Positions 1-14,022 of a stretch of DNA of 64,000 nucleotides are shown here, piece after piece. The DNA comes from Salminus brasiliensis. Its lineage: Eukaryota; Chordata; Actinopteri; Characiformes; Bryconidae. Location of the stretch: the NCBI RefSeq assembly GCF_030463535.1, contig NC_132887.1, forward strand, positions 17,815,358 to 17,879,357. The letters are read 5' to 3'. A program made the position numbers and the translations under genes. A model generated the notes under the pieces. The model saw only the letters and a list, made by a program, of their open reading frames with translations, was not told where the DNA came from and made no database searches. Numbering within the stretch: position 1 is the stretch's first letter; every line of letters starts with the position of its first letter.

Positions 1-214
1 ATGGTATGGGTTTCACAGAGCTAGCAGTTGTGCATATTTTGTTTTTAATTATTGGTCGCCGTCACGTTTGACTCAGGTGGGCGGTTGGCTGCGTTTGGGG
101 TTCTGGGGTGTCGATATCTGCTGGAGCTCCGTGCGGATCACTTGAACTGGGCTCGCTTGGCTAACGGTCAGGGCGAGCGAGAGTGGCTTTGGGCTTCGGG
201 TTAGTTCTGTCGTT

Positions 215-979
215 ATGATGCCTCGGGACAACATGAGCTCCCTCGTTCAGAAACTAGCCAGGCAAGCCCTCGCCACCTTCCGCAGCCACGCCGCCGCTGC
301 TGGAGAGACCAAAGCGTTCATGGAGAACCAGAGCAAGCTGAGGAGTCTCCTGGCCCAAGTGAAGGCGGCAGATTTGAAGATTGTACCCAGGTGTGCGGAC
401 AGCTCGGTGCCTGCTCACTCGCTGAGTCCTCCTGTCACCTACATGCACATCTGCGAGACAGACGACTTCAGCATGGGTGTCTTTCTGCTCAAACACGGGA
501 CCTCAATACCGCTCCACGACCACCCAGGAATGTACGGCATGCTGAAAGTTCTCTACGGCAAGGTCAGGATCAGTTGTTTTGACAGGTTGGACACGTCGCC
601 TGAGAGCGCCAGCGGGGGGCAGTTCAACCCACCACTACTGCCCTTCCAGAAAAGCTCTTTAAGGCCCTCGTTGCGTCGATCAGTCGGGGAGTACACGGAG
701 GAGAGCCCCCCGTGTGTCTTATCTCCACACAAAGATAACCTTCACCAAATCGAGGCCGTGGACGGTCCAACCGCCTTCCTTGACATTTTAGCACCTCCGT
801 ATGACCCGGATGACGGCAGAGACTGTCACTATTACAAAGTGCTGCAGCAGGGGTCAGAGGGGGGCGCTAAAAGTGCAGAAGGTCAGGAGCAGACTGAGGT
901 GTGGCTCATGGAGATCCCACAGCCCAGTGAGTTCTGGTGTGGTGGTGAACCGTACCCTGGGCCAAAAGTTTCTCTCTGA
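215..979 (+). CDS. ado: 2-aminoethanethiol (cysteamine) dioxygenase, complete intronless gene
   Basis: The gene encodes a 254-residue protein close to human ADO (270 aa), end to end. ADO is a non-haem iron thiol dioxygenase. It converts cysteamine to hypotaurine and oxidises N-terminal cysteines of proteins such as RGS4/5, marking them for oxygen-dependent degradation. Seen here: the cupin metal site with H101 and H103 (in LHDHPGM) and H177 (in DNLHQIE); the Cys-X-Tyr pair C204/Y206 in GRDCHYY, which forms the thioether cross-link in human ADO; and the family-typical end EPYPGPKV. Two ATGs lie in tandem at 215 and 218. The second gives the usual MPRDNM start, so translation may begin at 218. 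The single exon matches the intronless human gene. The linker around residues 25-40 is shorter than in human. There is no sign of damage. Confidence 0.97.
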   Translation: MMPRDNMSSLVQKLARQALATFRSHAAAAGETKAFMENQSKLRSLLAQVKAADLKIVPRCADSSVPAHSLSPPVTYMHICETDDFSMGVFLLKHGTSIPLHDHPGMYGMLKVLYGKVRISCFDRLDTSPESASGGQFNPPLLPFQKSSLRPSLRRSVGEYTEESPPCVLSPHKDNLHQIEAVDGPTAFLDILAPPYDPDDGRDCHYYKVLQQGSEGGAKSAEGQEQTEVWLMEIPQPSEFWCGGEPYPGPKVSL

Positions 980-2440
980 AGGAAATGAACACGAGCCAGC
1001 ACTGGAAAAAAGTGATGCACTGAATGAGTTTGATTGTAAGGTGTAAATCATTTCCACATTCATTAAATACGTCGACTCATTTTTGTCTCAACTCAAGTGG
1101 GTTGATGTGGTGTGTGTATTTATGTGGAATTGAAGTACACATTAAAATCAATTCAATCAATAGGTCAGTTCAGTGCAGCACTTTAACCCCCCAGTGTAAC
1201 TGTTGGCCATACAACACAGTCTCAACTGCAAGAAAGACTGGAACAGTGGTCCGAACAGTTGTACGTGAAAAGCTTGTTGGCTCTTCAATCAGCAGTCAGT
1301 GCGTTCCTGACTAGAGGTTGGACTGTGGACTCCGTGAGCGACATCAGTTTTTTTGAACTGTTATAATCTGCTGCTCTCTCGCGCCATTTCAGTTGGGATT
1401 TGGCCTGTCTGGCTATGATGAAGGCCCCTTTTGCCTGTTTTGTTAATGTGTATAAATATTGATTATTTCAACGCAAACTGCTTCTAGACTCTTCATTTGA
1501 ACGCTGGTTTCCACAAGTATGAGAACTAGGCCAGTCACTGTCCTTTCAGATGTGGATTGTGAGCCGGAACGGGACTGTTTACATGGTTGGTAGTACATTA
1601 ACAAAAAGTTTCAAAGTTCCTCTAACTTTGCACCTTTTATTGTCTTTTCTTTTAATTGAGTGAACTCCGTCCTGGTAGTTAAGCATGATGCTATAACTGA
1701 TAATGTAGATGAGAAATGTGTATTTGCAGCACTCAGCTGGAATATCGTAGCTCTGTATTCCCAAACAAGCTAAGCTCTTTAAAGTAGCAATAATGGTGTT
1801 TTTATTTGCCAGGAGTTTGGAAGGGAGTCAGAGCATTCCTAACATAGACTTATAACACACACTTTTTATTCCACCTAATTTTAGAAGGGGTGGGTCTGAT
1901 GAAATTAAGCTTAAGAGGCTGCCTTGTTGCAGTTTCTTGCTGGTAAGTTAAAAAAAAAGGAGTCATTTTGATGCTTTTCCACCAATGATCTTTACATTGC
2001 TGGAAACCTTTTTTATATATGACTCTTTAGAGCACCAAAAAGATTTCCACTATTACTATTTGACTTTATAAGTCAAAGAACTCTTTTTGCTGAGAACATT
2101 TTTAGATATCACACTAATTTAGGATGATTATGAGTGCCTACATGTGCAGAATCTCAAGTCCTATGGAAGTTGTGTACAGGTCACTTTCAGTGAAACGTTC
2201 TTTCATTAAAGAACTGTTCCTTTAAAACCTGTACCTAGAGCGTGTCTGCACACTCGATCACACTGTTAGTGCCTTTTCCTGCTCTACCACACCTATCTCA
2301 ACCAACCAGCTAATTCCCAACCATGGTCCTGGTCCTGGGGTACCCCCTGTCCCACACTGTTTAGTGCTTTCCTGCTGTAACACACTCGCTTGAACTCATT
2401 TGACTTTTTCAGTATCAGGGATCCCGATCGCATCTTGGTG
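980..2440 (+). other. ado 3' flank and probable 3' UTR, no gene seen
   Basis: This stretch follows the ado stop. Several short ATTAAA/AATAAA-like sites occur (one near 1141), but I cannot say which is used for polyadenylation. The only open frames are short, on either strand, and without similarity I recognise. From about 2230 the text resembles dispersed fish repeats (phrases such as 'ccatggtcctggtcctgggg'). Confidence 0.4.
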
Positions 2441-2662
2441 TTACATTTACATTTATGGCATTTAGCAGATGCTCTTATCCAGAGCGACTTACAAGGTTAC
2501 TGGTATTACAGAGGTGGGTCAGTGTAGTGTTAGGAGTACTGCCCAAGGACTCTTATTGGTGTAGCTCAGCATAGTCACCCAGACCGGGAATCGAACCCCA
2601 GTCTCCCACATGGTGTGGTAGCTCAGTGGCAGGTAGTGGTGTTATCTGTTGCGCCACACCAA
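2441..2662 (-). mobile_element. tRNA-derived SINE, minus orientation
   Basis: On the minus strand a tRNA-like head carries a B-box-type GGTTCGATTCCC (plus positions about 2585-2598). A body follows, then a tail reading GTCGCTCTGGATAAGAGC and TGCTAAATGCCATAAATG. This tail is, from memory, shared by many teleost SINEs and a partner LINE. Related fragments lie at 12054-12105 and 12828-13013. Family name not determined. Confidence 0.75.
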
Positions 2663-2839
2663 CCACCAAATGTGTTAAAATCATCTAAAAAAAACTCTCT
2701 AATCTCGAATTAATTTCTATTTGGGTTCTTAACTATGTTCTACTATTATTATTACCCATTATTCTTATCATTCTCTATTATGATTATATCAGCACACTTG
2801 AGCAGAAGAAAAGTCTTATGTGGTGGTACAGTGAATTTT

Positions 2840-3015
2840 TCGTTTGTTTTTGTTTTGTTTAAGGTTTCTCCCTCCAGCCCTGAGGGAGATTTTTCTTACC
2901 ACTGTAGCCCTTGACCTGTTGCCCTGTTTATGTTTTTTGATCTTTTGTCCTATTACTGATTTCAGTAAAGCTGCTTTGTGACAGTTGTAAAAAGCAATAG
3001 ACAAATAAGTTTGAT
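2840..3015. repeat. dispersed teleost repeat with 'aaagctgctttgtgac' tail
   Basis: The segment 'agtaaagctgctttgtgac' followed by 'ttgtaaaaagcaatagacaa' resembles a 3' end seen very often in fish genomes ('...aaagcgctatacaaataaa'). I recognise the motif but not the parent element. Nearby 3050-3130, 3150-3300 and 5040-5240 carry a second dispersed phrase ('gaaccactgg' with 'gcaggaca'), in both orientations. Confidence 0.4.
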
Positions 3016-3299
3016 TTGGAATTGGATCAAGCGTGACAAGATCAGAGAGAGCACCCAAACATGCAGGACATGGGGTGCTCCAGGACCACGGCTAAGAACC
3101 ACTGGGCTACTTAGTAAACCTTTATTACCTTTGGTGAGTTGTAGCAGGGAAATTAAACTCAACCAGTGTTTCTCTGGAGTACCGCTTTCCCTGAAAGTGT
3201 TTTCTCTGCTTCCAGCATGCCTGATACCCCTCATCAGCTTATTATCAAGCCTCCCTTGAGGTGAAGTGTGTATGTGTCAGAGCAGAGGAAATACTAAAC

Positions 3300-5366
3300 T
3301 ATGCAGGACAGTGATACTACAGAGCCAAGATTAAGAAATGTCACTAAACTGTGAAAGGGATTGACTGAAAACCACTGGTCAAAGATTCCCCTCTAGTGGT
3401 GTGAGTATGTAATGCAGGACACATCTTCAAACCTGTGCTTGTCTTGCCACAACCGCTGGCTTCTGTGAAGAATCCAGTGTGTGTTTATTTGTCCGTGTAC
3501 ACACGTAAATTAGCAGGTTGTAACAGATTTTGCCCCATGTCTTTTATGTACAGAACAAAAATAAGAAGGGCACAATAGGAACAAATTAAAGCTCTCAGGA
3601 AAGGCTCAGTTTCCCAAAACAGATCAGCACAAAAAAGTAGGAGCTGGTATCATACTGACAGTTCGGATAATGGTGACATGTCAGATTTGAAACAGGAGCT
3701 CAGTATCGTTTCATTCCATACAACAAGCCACCCTCATCTGAGAACCATTGCAAACATCATCAGTGATCAGTCATCAAAGGGTTAAGCAGTAGACTTATAG
3801 AAAGTTCAGTTTCAAGAACCAGAAGATACAAAGATCAAACAGTTAACAGAAGCTTTTGTGGTCTAGACCAGTGGAACCCAACATTCAGAAATGTCCGTGA
3901 ATGAACATGATATAATTTTGTCTACATTCAACATATGCACACTTAACTGCAGTTAAAACAAGGGCCCAACTCATAACTGGTTGACTGATAATATTGGCTG
4001 ATACTGACTCCCATCTATTTTTATCTGTATTGGCAAAAACCTATATCACAAGGCACGTTTAGTGGCTTCTTTTACATTGAACTATTCCTTTAATCCACAA
4101 CTAAGAAGTGCCTATTTCTGCTTTTTAATCTACTCTTCACCATTACGAAAGAACAGGATCTAACGAAGCCCAAAAATGGAAAAACACACCAGTCTCAGCT
4201 ACTCCAGGGGCAGAATTTAATGATATCAGAGAGTCTGAATGTTTCAGATTAGCTAAGATTACCGGAGTCTGTTTCATTTTTGACCACATGGTGCCATAAA
4301 GGGTTCTTTGAACAATGCCTTAGGACACGGGTGTCCATTCTTAACCGCAGAGGGCCACTGCCAGTCATTCCAAACAGGCTGTAGCAGACCTGACTTGACT
4401 AATTTAATCAGTTGGTCTCAGCTGATAACAACCTCTGCAGATAGGGTTGGTCACCTTTATCATATATTAAATGTAAAGGTGCCAAAATGATTATTTTACA
4501 GTGGCATAGAAGAACCACTGTGCGTACCCAAAAGCCTTATGATGACTGGTCCTGTAAAGGCTAATGTATGAAAATGTTGTAACCGTCACTGCCCACATAC
4601 TTCTATGTGTCCTTTCTGTTGGCATGGATGTTAAGCAATGCATCCACTAGAAGGCAGTAATTGACAACAACAAACATGGCAACGGTTCAGGAGGGTGTAA
4701 TAAAGTACTTATGAGCAGGGCAGCAGTGTTAACAGCTGTAAATGGTGAAAAAGTTCAGCCATAAGTTTCTTTTCTGACAGTATGAGCAGAAATGAGCCTG
4801 AATGGTTCTTCACACACTCACACAGTCTGTTTCGAAACAATTTCAGCTAATGTTAGGAGAATTTTAACTTCTTAAAATTTATATTAATATCAGTAACAGT
4901 ATGCTCATATTATCGGTCAGGCCCATATCTAGACATTAATGTGGAGCTGAAAATGAGTCATTTTCGTAATAAACTACATTCTTATTATCTATAAAATACA
5001 GCATTTTGGAGTGCAAGTCTAGTGCGTCAAACAAACCCCATTGTTTCATATTTTGAGTAAACCCTGGTCCTAGAAGATCCCTGTCCTGCTTATTTTAATG
5101 TTACATGTCCTGTTATATTACAATGACCTGTTGTGAACTAGCTGGTCAGTTAGTTCTGTTGTCCTAATGCAAGGAAAACACGAGAACACGCAGGACAGGG
5201 GTAGGGTGGGTTCAGTTTTGAGAACCACTGGTCCAGAGTAACAGTGGAAGAGGTAAACACGCTCGCACACACGTTAAAGCTGCCTTCACGGGTCAGCGCA
5301 GCGCTGTCCAGTGCTGATGATAACGGAGGCTCGTGCCATTATTTGTCCAGTAGCTGCCGATCCTCC
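3300..5366. other. ado-egr2 intergenic interval including egr2 3' side
   Basis: No gene is visible. The interval holds AT-rich text and fragments of dispersed repeats (for example 4310-4480 and 5040-5240). The egr2 3' UTR should lie just left of 5367 on the minus strand. I could not place its polyadenylation site with confidence. Confidence 0.35.
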
Positions 5367-8109
<2,743 letters not shown>

Positions 8110-8347
8110 TTTAAGCTGCGCAAAAGTTGCTCTGAAGCGCTGGCTTGTGTGAATTCAGGCTCGGCACACACGGGCATTATAACTCAGCACGCAGAGAGCG
8201 GTGATGAGCGGCTCTACTGGACATGTTCAGTTAGGATTCATGGCCTGCTCGCCTGTGGTGGATTCACCCCTCAGCTGCTGGCTGTCGTGTGTCAGATCTG
8301 TGAGCCCGTGTGTTTGAAGCGTTTAAGAGGAGGCGGTGGATGGCCAG

Positions 8348-8369
8348 TGACGTCACTGACCATATAAGG
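8348..8369 (-). promoter_or_regulatory. egr2 promoter elements: CRE plus CArG box (SRE)
   Basis: A perfect cAMP-response element TGACGTCA lies at 8348-8355. A perfect CArG box CCATATAAGG (binding site for serum response factor) lies 4 bp away at 8360-8369. Both sit about 240-260 bp upstream of the egr2 ATG. EGR-family genes are immediate-early genes driven by SRF and CREB, so this pair fits the expected core regulation. The sites are seen; their use is inferred from the family. Confidence 0.75.
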
Positions 8370-9289
8370 ACATGGGATTAAAAAAAAAAAAAGAAAAAAA
8401 AAAGAAAAAGCGGAGGGCTGGGCTCGTAATGGGCAGCGCCGCTGACGACACGCCGGGACTCCTCACCTATCACACCACCATCTTCCGTGAGTTATCGCTC
8501 TGTTCCAGACTGCACCCCTCAGTCACTCCCGCAGCTCAAACAGCAGTTCTGTAGGGGGTGTTTTTCTACACTTCCCGCCGGTTTTTTTCGTTCCTGCTCG
8601 TCAACTTTCACAAAATGCACACTCACAAAAACACACCGTCAGGAATTCCGGTCAGGTCATTCCCCCATACATGGGTTTTATCCGGTGACCCAAAAACACG
8701 CCCTTCTCGACTAAAATGGAAAGCATCCGGGGAAGTCGACGAGGAAAAACATCGTGTTGTGCGGAGCGTACATCCCACAACAAAACCACACTGCAAACCA
8801 GCCGTGACTTCTCTCATTAGTGCAACACTGTACTGGAACAGCTCTGGAAAGAGCTGCTTTTAAAGTTGTGGAGAAACTGAGGAAACATAGACTTAACAAC
8901 AGCCACGCTTTTCATCTTGGGAGTGCAGTGCAGTGTTTGTGGTGGACCGAGGTCAAACAAATATATTAAATATTAAGAAGTAAAAAAAAAAAAGGCCAGG
9001 TAGGGTTTAAATTGAATATTTAAAAATAAATATAAAATAATAAATTATGTTTTGTTACTGAAATACTTAATATATAAATATACAATTGTATTTAAAAGAC
9101 ACACACACACACACACACACAAAAAAAGAATTCCCGTGCTGCCTTAAAATTGGGTTTTTGTTTCTCTGCATTTGATTCCAGCACTTACCTTTTAAATCCT
9201 TGTAAAATACATAAATATATAATCTAGTCAACGGCCATACTTTGTATAAAATACCATACAAAGTGTATAGTAAAGTGTATAGTGTATAG

Positions 9290-9674
9290 TGTATATATAT
9301 ATGGCCTCTGTGTTTATACAATGTGTTGACACAGATGTGCAAATGCACACACACAGCTTGTCTAGTCCATGCAGAGACATATTACCAATAGAATAGGACT
9401 CTCTGGAGGAGATAAACATGAACCTACTGGTACCATGCCTAATGCCAGACGGGGGCTAGAGGGGTATTAAGACCTCCAAGCATTGAACTGTTTATTTAAA
9501 TTCTCACAGCAGAATTGTTCCAGAATCTAGTAAAAAAGCCTTCCCTGGACAGTCACTACAACAAAAGCAGGAAGTCTTTAATATTTAATATAAAGTCTAT
9601 TTTTTTTAATATCCCTGATTTCAGAAGAAACAATGAATGAGCAGGTGTCCCAATACTTTTGTACAAATAGTGTA
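9290..9674 (-). mobile_element. non-autonomous inverted-repeat element, family M, internally deleted
   Basis: The right end reads 'cccaatacttttgtaca' then 'atagtgta'. This is the complement of the family start 'tggacaaaagtattgggaca' seen at 18385. Internal text ('gacacagatgtgcaaatgca', 'accatgcctaatgcca') is shared with the copies at 18379, 20298, 26401, 42515 and 43824. It has no open frame. The superfamily is not assigned. Confidence 0.65.
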
Positions 9675-12053
9675 AGCCAAAAACATGCAAACAATAACAT
9701 GTGATGCTGCTCTTTACATCATGTGATCATTTCATGATGAATGTTTTTGCCTTCTTTAAAGTTGCTGTTTTGTAACATGTTACTTATGTGTTAATCATGT
9801 TTTTAAAAAGAACACCCTCCTTAAACACCCTCACTATCCACTTTTTGGGAAATCCTTGGGCAATAATAAAAGTTTTTAAAAGCATTTAGATATTCTACAA
9901 TAAATCTAGAGTGCAGGCCTAAAATAGAAGTGTGATTTAACTGTGTTGCTTTTAAACTTGCTTAATTGTCTTTAATAAGGATTTCCAACCTTTAAGTGGA
10001 GAAGGAGTCTGCTTGGTTCAGTGCAGCTCAATACACTCAAATGTTGTGATTTCTACTTACATTTGGGATTTTCTAAAGTTAAGTTAGAATATCCTCCTGT
10101 CTCCCATAATGGTGAGACATGTCCAGCAGAAAGTAAACAGAAGACAGATATTTCCTGACAAAACACCTATTGGCTAATTGGCAGGTGTGGACTTATTTTG
10201 TGCTTCTGGTGTGAAAGTGTTGTGGTAGATGGTCTGAATCTGTATCTATGGTTTAAATATAGACAATAACTGGCTTTAGATTCATTTAGGCTTTATCCAT
10301 GAGTCTACATATTTACATGAAAATACCTTAGTTAAGAGGGATTTATTTAGATATTCTTCCCTTGATCTACAGTGTTTGGTAAGTGTTGTGTCTTTAGCAG
10401 TTTAATCCCTTAAATTGCAACAGTGTGTATGTGGGTCCAGCCTTCATGAAATGTCCTCAGAGTGTAATACCTTCCTTTTCGTACTAAGAGAAGAAAAAAA
10501 CGACTAACTAATAAATCTTAAGATGAGTAACTAAACAACACGCCTCCGGTTGTGTAAACATATCATAACAGAAGTAATGGGGAGGATGACATGGGGTGAC
10601 GTCTTCAGTGGGCCCCACCTAGACAGAGCCTGGAGGGCAACTTTACACCCATAGAACAGTCCAAGATTACAAGATCACCCCTCTCTTCCTCCTCTGAAAA
10701 CCTGACACACACATGCAGCACCTTCCTCTGACACAGCATCGAGCCTCTTGTGATTTTTATGCCGTCGTGATCTATTTTGATCCTCTGTGGCGTGAGCAAT
10801 TGAGCAGTTGCTGTACTTGTGATCCAGGCCTAATTTTTGAAGCCACCCACACATCGAGAACAGCCCCTTCTCCTTGGATTCTCAGCCGTGGCAGAGACCT
10901 CCTCTCTTTTCCTCTCCTCGCCTCTGAATAGATTCTCCCTCCTACGGCTCTCCTCTCAGCTCCCTCCTCCCTCCCCCGCTCCCTCGCTCTCCTCCCTTCT
11001 CGCACGCCCACATACACATGCATGCACATGTCTCACCAGCCCTCCACATGGTACAAAGTGACGCAGCCAGTTGCATAAGTAGTCTGTGTCTGTGTTATCA
11101 CCCAGGACTGCATTTTATAATTTTTTTTGTGTTCAAAATGTTGAACACCTTGTGTAGTAAACACCTCATAATAGTTAGGTATCAGCACTGCCACCTGTTT
11201 CAGGCTGTATATGAGATCAAGGCCAGGAGTGCCTTAAAACTCTGGTCTGTTTACACTCTCTTAACCCCTTAAAGCAACATTATGTAGCAATTCTTACCTT
11301 AAAATCATCTAAATAAAATCATGCTGGTGGTACTCTAACTTGTAATAGGGTGAATGACATCTCTGTCACTGACACTCCTACAGCAGTGCATGACACCTCT
11401 TGTGAAAATGGCATAATCCTGTGTAAACTTTAATATTACTATTCTTTATCAGTCCACGTGATTCTTTCACTTCAGATGCTGGTTCTGTATGTCTCAGCTT
11501 GATAACAAATGCACATGTTCAGTTATCCAAGTGTGATTTGTATTCACGACAGTGGTGTTAAAGTGAACTAGACTCCACAACTGTAGGGGGGGCCCTTTTG
11601 CAAAACAAAATCCAATTCTTGCATAATGCTACTTTAAATTTGCGCTGTAAGCCACCTCTGAAAAAGGACATGCATACATGCATTTCTAGATTTTTGAGAG
11701 ATACAGAACCACCACTGAAAGTAAAAGAATCATATGGACAGAGGCAGTTGATAAATATTACAGCATTACAGTTCTCATAAGAGTTTCCCTGTCTACTTCT
11801 TTAAAGTTAGCAGCAAAGTTAGCCATGTCTGGAGTGGCAACGACAGTGATGCTATTCTCCTTATTACAGGTTAGTGGAGTATCCCAGTGATTTTTGAAGC
11901 TGCTATTTTAAAGGAAAAATGCTACATAATGTTACTTTAAACTGAATTTTTTAATCAGTCATTAATGATTTCTGTTTACTATGTAATGTTTAGCGCTGTT
12001 GCAACTAGCCTATTGGGGATAGATATACTTTCCTAGTGGACAACAGAGTGGTT

Positions 12054-12105
12054 CTGAAAGCTGCTCTGAATAAGAGCCTCTGCTAAATACCATAATGTAA
12101 ATGTG
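12054..12105 (+). mobile_element. SINE 3'-tail fragment
   Basis: 'ctgctctgaataagagcctc' and 'tgctaaataccataatgtaa' match the tail of the SINE at 2441-2662. The tRNA-like head is missing. Confidence 0.55.
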
Positions 12106-12827
12106 ATATTTTGTGAAGTGTTCAGGAGATGTGAGTGTGTGTGTGTGTGTGTGTGTTTGTGTGTGTGAATGTGTGTTTGCGTGTACCTGTGTGTGAGGTA
12201 GAGGAGGCGAAGGCCATGGCACGTTTTTAATCTCAGTAATTAGAGAGCCATGTCACTCATAGATAAAAGTGATGGCCTGTACACACTGTGTGTGTGTGTG
12301 TGTGTGATGCTGAGCGTGCGTAGAGATGGCTCACTAATGAGGCTTCGTCTCCTCACCCTTAAACACACACTACATTAATTCCCCTGCTGTCGTCTGGGTT
12401 ACTACAGTGATAACAGATAATGGAGCTAATCTGAGAATTCTGTATCAGATGAGCTGTTTAATATCCTCCGGCCTTCAGGTGGTAATGATTTTTAAAGCGA
12501 ATGTGTCGTCTCTGCTGTCATTCACTTAATCAAATATTTGGAGTCTGAGAGAGGAACGTCTGAAGTCCATGGCATGCTGTTCACTGTTTAGGCCGAATCT
12601 GTAATGGCAGAGATAACTGCTCTCTATTATTATTGCTTATTGAAGGTGGCAGTTTTTGCTGTAAAACTTTACTTTACTTTACAGTGCACTGCCTGAAAGA
12701 GGTAGGCTTAGAAGAGATGTTATTAGTTCTGTGCTAGATCTAATTAAATAAGAGTGAGGCCCAAACAAACACTTTTTCTGTAAAGAATTCAAAAAGTATT
12801 TCAGTATTTTCAGCATCTCTGCATCTT

Positions 12828-13013
12828 TCTGGCATTTGGCTGACGCTCTTCCCCAACACGACTCACATTTGAGTCATGGCACACAGGTAGGCAAAGGTGG
12901 CGTTAGGAGAATTGCCCAAAGACTCTTTTTGGTGTAGTTGGTGTGAGGGAATTGAACCCTACTCTGCCACAGGGAAGGCAGTGTTGTTACCAGCTTACAA
13001 GCTACACCAACCA
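12828..13013 (-). mobile_element. degenerate tRNA-derived SINE, minus orientation
   Basis: The same layout as 2441-2662. The tail is 'ggcatttggctgacgctctt', the body is 'attgcccaaagactcttttt' with 'ggtgtag', and the degenerate B box is 'gaattgaaccc'. It ends in 'acaccaacca'. Diverged, so older than the 2441 copy. Confidence 0.65.
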
Positions 13014-13084
13014 AAATCATTTTATGAACAATTCAGTCAAAAGTGAGTACAAATGTTATTACTTATATGCATAGATGAGGTTAA

Positions 13085-13430
13085 CTGGCAGACTGAGGGA
13101 GCACTACTCTGCACAACTCTGCTAAAAATTCCAGCTCAAGACCAGCTTTTGCTGGAGGTTTTGGAACATTTTATGCTGGAAGGGTAAAGGTGGTTGAAAA
13201 GCTGGTCATCCAGGCAAAATACCCTATACTAGTAAGCTAGCTGATTGACCAGCTCTTGGCCAGCATAGTGTATGTTACATTAGATTCTGGGCATGCATGG
13301 TCATGTGGGTCGACCAGCGTGGTCTTGCTGCTTGGTGATTCCATCAAACTCAAATCATACCCCATGCTAGACAAGAGCTAAGCTGGTCAACCATCTGTAC
13401 CAGCTTGACCAGCTTTAGCAAAACCTTCAA
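13085..13430. mobile_element. inverted-repeat element rich in 'ccagct/agctgg'
   Basis: Many copies of 'gaccagct' and 'agctggtc' are spread in both orientations over about 350 bp, so the single strand could fold into nested hairpins. A related fragment is at about 21833-21895. It looks like a fish MITE, with no coding potential. Confidence 0.5.
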
Positions 13431-13757
13431 GTGGGAAATATCTGGCCGATTGCTGACGAAATTTTGGCATGTGGTGATTTGGGAAAAGGTGAAGAAGGCC
13501 TTGAAACCTTGAAACTGAAACCTTGAGTTCCATCTTAAATAGTTTATTTATGCAAAAAGTATTTATTTATGCAAAATGTATTTATTTATGCAAAAAGTTT
13601 ATTTATTATAAAAAGTGGCACCTCTGTGTGGCGCATTGTGTCTATGCCTTTTTTTTTAAAAACAAACAAACAAACAAAAAACAAACAAACCTAATATTAA
13701 ATATGCATTATGTATTGGGAAAATGTCTTCAAGCATTGTGATTTTTCTGTTTTGCGC

Positions 13758-14022
13758 ACTCTTAAAACATACACACACAAAAAAACACTAGGAGTGATAG
13801 CATAGAGAAACAACTTTTTTTTGTTAAAGAGATCTGTGAGTGTAAAGACCCTTTATATTAGTTCTTTAGGTGTTTAAGGGTTCAAAGGTTAAAGGTTCTT
13901 CACATCTCTTTACCAAAAATGATTCTTTATGAAAGCAAAAATGGTTTTTCAGGAAAGCAAAAGTGGTTCTTCTATGGTATCACTTAAAGAACCCTTTGTA
14001 GACCTTTATTTTTAAGAGTGTA
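13758..14022. mobile_element. MITE with 'cactcttaaaa' terminal repeats
   Basis: The left end 'cactcttaaaac' and right end 'tttttaagagtgta' are inverted copies bracketing about 265 bp. Internal phrases include 'aaaggttctt' and 'aagaaccctttgtag'. Related internal text appears at 18870-18990 and 20550-20690. Confidence 0.6.

Noticed and set aside
2620-2650. Plus-strand 'gtagctcagtggcaggtagt' as a tRNA gene start
   Set aside because: It lies inside a minus-strand SINE and no cloverleaf with acceptor pairing is present. No true tRNA gene was found in the window.
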